From NCBI RefSeq assembly GCF_026914265.1, contig NC_069138.1, positions 31,422,262 through 31,486,261 of the forward strand: DNA of 64,000 nt, written 5' to 3'. This DNA comes from Mya arenaria (taxonomy: Eukaryota > Mollusca > Bivalvia > Myida > Myidae). Each line of letters starts with the position of its first letter. The stretch's first letter is position 1. Positions 60,761 through 64,000 of this stretch are shown piece by piece. A program made the position numbers and the translations under genes. The notes under the pieces were generated by a model, which was not told the DNA's origin, made no database searches, and saw only the letters and a program-made list of their open reading frames with translations.

Positions 60761-60784
60761 GAAGGTAATATTATTTTTGTGTCA

Positions 60785-60915
60785 TTGAAAATTGTTACGT
60801 AAATGATCAATGAACATCTTGAACAGCCCTCGTATGTAGCTGGAAATCCCGATTAGTTTAAATATACCTGTATTGAAAAACCAATTCAAAAGCGAAACTG
60901 AGTTATTTAGCAAGG
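60785..60915 (+). repeat. promoter-like repeat, U3 partial copy
   Basis: TTTAAATATACCTGTATTGA followed by AAAGCGAAACTGAG and TTTAGCAAG|GTAAGA. It matches the TATA-like and donor part of 39,545-39,815. Confidence 0.5.
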
Positions 60916-62404
60916 TAAGAAATTACTATATTTGTTTTAGTTTAAGTTGTTTGTTTGATGGACACTTGCAACAGTATGTTCACCGAATCGATGCACTTGC
61001 ATTCTTGTTACTTTATTGTTTGAGCGGAACATGATACCCTGTACTATCTATATTGTTTACTAATCGTCATGACACTGAGTCGCCATTTATTATCATTCAT
61101 TTTTTATCTCAACGATGGATGCCCCAAGCCGATTAGGTTACCTTCATGATTATCATGGAGTTTTTAACATCCAATCAACACATTCGTAGAGTAATGTATA
61201 CCTTTGATATATTTAAAATCATCAATACTATTTTAAGAGTATACATACTTCTGATGCCACTAATATATTCCTTTCAGTATACATTATTGTCTTTGAACAG
61301 TGTTGAATTCAGTTGACAGCTGAAAACTTAAAAGTGAAGGACAGGTTTTAGCCACAAAAACGCTTATACGATAAGCTAAGATGAGATAAGATTAGATAAG
61401 GTAAATTGTATTACCAATCAAGGGTGATGTGATATATGACATGTGGATCATAAAACATCTGTAAGGTGAAAACAATAACGAAATCACAGCAACATAGGTG
61501 CTTATGCAAACCGTGTTCAAAACTTAACCTGACGATCAAACACAAATAACATGAGCTTATATGGTCAATATTAAACATTTCCCCATTCATTGTTTCCTAG
61601 GTTAATCTAGAGACTAGAATATTTTCTAACAGACTTATGAATGCATTACTTAGAATATTTATTATTTCATCTTCAAGCCATTCTGTCCATTAGTAAGGCT
61701 ACTCATCACCAATAGAAAACAACTTGTCTTGAGTACCTGCCCTAACCAGTACAAAGGGTACTCAGATGAAAGACCTTCAACAGTGCAAAATGGGTAGGGA
61801 AGGCCAAAAAATAAAACGTTTCAAAAGGTCATGTGTAATTTAGTTATGAGGAAAAATCTTTTTCGGAAGTAAAATACATATTCTTAGTGACATGTTTTGG
61901 GTAAGTAAGCAGTTGACCAAATTTACGATAGAAGATTTTATCAGATTTTGGATAAAAAAGCATTCACAGTTTTTTTCCGACAAGTTTGCCGACATTATTA
62001 GTTTGTTTTTGAGTCGAAATGCCCGAGACTACCTTATCAACAATGTCTTGTGTGTTCTTGATGGTATCTTTCCAAATAAGAATGATATTTAATACAATTA
62101 ATAATGAAAAATAGTGGATAAAATTCATTTCCTTGTTACAAAAATGCAAATATATTTCTTAAAATAGCTGCAATCACCACACAGCCCCAAGACATTGTTG
62201 ATTTGGTAGTACTGGCAATATTCATTTTGTATTTATTTATTTCCGGAAAAATGTAAATGATCTTTGATTGGATATCTGACAAAATATTCATTCGTAAAAT
62301 TAGCTCGACTCATAATTACAGCAACACAAGTTGTTTCGAATATATGAATTGTGCTTGCTAAAATATTGAACCTCGAAACTAAATAAAAACATTCTTTTTA
62401 AACA
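60916..62404. other. non-coding, matches U2 38.7-39.5 kb
   Basis: Colinear with U2 (CTCAACGATGGATGCCC, ACATCCAATCAACACATTC). It includes the conserved frame at 61,892-62,092. A GATAAG-rich microsatellite-like patch lies at about 61,375-61,410. Confidence 0.5.
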
Positions 62405-62640
62405 ATTTAGTTGTGGGTTTTCAAATGACTTCTGCAGGGTGTAAAGCCTTTAATGTTTTCATGTCATAAAACAGAAACGTAATTATAAGCTGTTAAATTT
62501 GCTGTTTATATGGACCACACAATAATTATGGACCTTGAAAATCGGCCGTATATTTATGATTAATACTTATGTAAACAGTCCACATTACGCATGTAGCTGG
62601 AATCTCACTTTGGTTTAAACGAGAAATGGAAAACCGATTT
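62405..62640 (+). repeat. promoter-like repeat, U3 copy
   Basis: Contains TATGTAAACAGTCCA and TTTGGTTTAAACGAG. The TATA-like word is altered and the downstream donor is lost. Confidence 0.5.
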
Positions 62641-62764
62641 TAAAGCAATTTAACTGAATTACTAAACCAATTAACACTTACATATCTTTGTTTCTTTAAA
62701 GTTTAAGTTGCTTGTTTAGTGATCAATTGTAAGAGTGTTTTCACCGAATCAATACAGTTTAGTT

Positions 62765-63035
62765 TTTCAAACGACTTTTGCAGGGTGTTAAACCTTTAAT
62801 GTTTTCATGTTATAAAACAATTACTTAATTATAAGCTGTGAAATATGCTGTTTATATGGACCACACAATAATTATTGACCTTGACAATCGGCCGTATATT
62901 TATGATTACTATTTATGTGAACAGTCCATAAATCGTTTGAACAGCCCTCGTATGTAGCTGGAATCCCATTTGGTTTAAAAATATACTAGTATTGGAAAAC
63001 CGATTTAAAAGCAAAGCTGAATCATTTAACCAGGT
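62765..63035 (+). promoter_or_regulatory. promoter-like repeat, U3 copy nearest the HEPN start
   Basis: GGTTTAAAAATATACTAGTA is followed by AAAGCTGAATCATTTAACCAG|GTAATG. It lies about 960 bp upstream of the possible U3 HEPN ATG. If the non-coding exon model is right, this would be the promoter of the third gene. Confidence 0.4.
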
Positions 63036-63977
63036 AATGTAACTCCATGATTGGCATTCAATATTCAAATTTACTTTGTTATAAGTTCATTATTTGTGCG
63101 TTTCTCTATCTCTGTGTATCAATTTACATACAGTAATTACGGGTTGAAGTGTATTTTTGAACTATTTATTTTGGCCAGTTTTATGTTTTTTATTGTCATG
63201 CCATGATTCTTCGGGGAACGGGCGCAAATATATATATTCTTATGCCAACACCAAATTTCGTGTACTATACAAACTTAAAATATTTACTTTAAATTGCATA
63301 AGTATAATGTTCACTGGTTTGAAAAGATTCAAACACCGTGGGACACAAATACCAAAATAATAATATGCTGCTAATGGCAGCAACCTAATGTTAACTTACA
63401 CAGATGTAGCTTTAATTTGAGTAACAACAACTTATTCCTTGAGTGAACACTATATATATTACAAAAATTTCAAGTAAAATAGCATTTTCTAAATGCAAAT
63501 GCACATAGCTTAACAGCAAATATGTGTTATTGATTTTAAAGGACAAATGGCACCAACTAGGATAACAAACTATACAATTACATGATTTGATCTATATAAA
63601 AACACCCCGTTACTTGCTGCAAAATAGTAAGACATGGTAAAAACAGATTGCATTCCACTGTCATGCGTTTCATAAAACGTTGAAACACGTCTCGACCATT
63701 TCCTATCGAAAACAACCTCGGATATATATGGACGGTTAAAATGTCATTTTAACTACGCTGCAAGAAGATCTCGTAGTAATTTATATTTAGCAGATACACT
63801 TAATGACTTAACCCTTGGGAATCTTTTTTAATTATGCAATAGTACACTTCACTGGCAATTAATTTAAGCTTAGATATTATAAATACACGTTAAAACCAAA
63901 CACATAATTAATACTATTATTTTTTTGTTTACGAACTACATCTACTGAAGAACCGGCATACATGTGCATCCGATGTT
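63036..63977. other. non-coding, matches U2 41.7-42.3 kb
   Basis: 63,050-63,690 aligns with the U2 region that precedes its HEPN gene. No coding frame recognised. Confidence 0.45.
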
Positions 63978-64000
63978 TCTTTCGAGGGAAAATGGCCGAG
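63978..64000 (+). CDS. possible start of a third HEPN/pseudo-STAND gene (cut by the edge)
   Basis: TTTCGAG|GGAAAATGGCCGAG at the last bases resembles the U1 exon 1 start (TTTCAG|GCAAAAATGGCCGAC) and lies where unit structure predicts the gene. Only three codons (M-A-E) are visible. The match could be chance. Confidence 0.3.

Larger units (their letters stand above)
51883..64000. repeat. segmental duplication unit U3 (cut by the window edge)
   Basis: Matches U2 from 30,330 onward in order: SINE, tRNA-Ser-like SINE, NHL fragment, nested MITEs, minisatellite, promoter-like repeats, and the block preceding the HEPN gene. It keeps the 54.2-kb MITE segment shared with U1. Confidence 0.85.

Overview
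The window is AT-rich, intron-rich metazoan DNA, crowded with short non-autonomous transposons and tRNA-derived SINEs. The gene set (UHRF1, a GT32 glycosyltransferase, HEPN/nSTAND3 genes, B-box/NHL fragments) suggests a mollusc, most likely a bivalve. This is inference from family content, as no species marker is present.

Layout. Positions 1-4,700 hold the 5' end of UHRF1 on the minus strand: promoter, exon 1 and exon 2, with a 4-kb first intron full of DNA-transposon debris. From 4,700 to 8,390 I see no gene. From 8,792 to 10,795 lies a complete two-exon GT32-type glycosyltransferase on the minus strand, with a membrane anchor in exon 1. From about 11,715 to the right edge the window is a tandem segmental duplication in three units: U1 about 11,715-30,300, U2 about 30,330-51,880, and U3 about 51,883 to beyond the edge. 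Each unit starts with a minus-strand fragment of a B-box/TRIM-like NHL gene (15.3, 33.5 and 55.9 kb), all decayed. A nested cluster of MITEs follows, then a ~25-bp minisatellite (U2 and U3 only), a candidate promoter repeat, and a plus-strand HEPN/pseudo-STAND gene. That gene starts at 23.9 kb in U1 and 43.2 kb in U2. In U3 its start codon may be the last few bases of the window.

The most interesting content is the HEPN/pseudo-STAND gene. Joining the U1 exons by their splice sites gives one open frame of 669 codons. It encodes an N-terminal HEPN domain of DZIP3 type with an R-N-x5-H motif, then two nSTAND3-like nucleotide-binding modules. Both modules have lost the P-loop lysine. The layout resembles HEPN and STAND proteins used in immunity, but the switch domains look unable to hydrolyse nucleotide. 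The U2 copy has a one-base frameshift in the second module and an apparently lost splice acceptor. One possible U2 C-terminus is supplied by an exonised hAT-type MITE.

MITEs present or absent at matching positions act as a record of the duplications: U2 and U3 share insertions and the minisatellite that U1 lacks, so they are probably the youngest pair. No retroviral, LTR or Polinton-like remains were recognised, and there is no CRISPR array or functional tRNA or rRNA gene that I can support.
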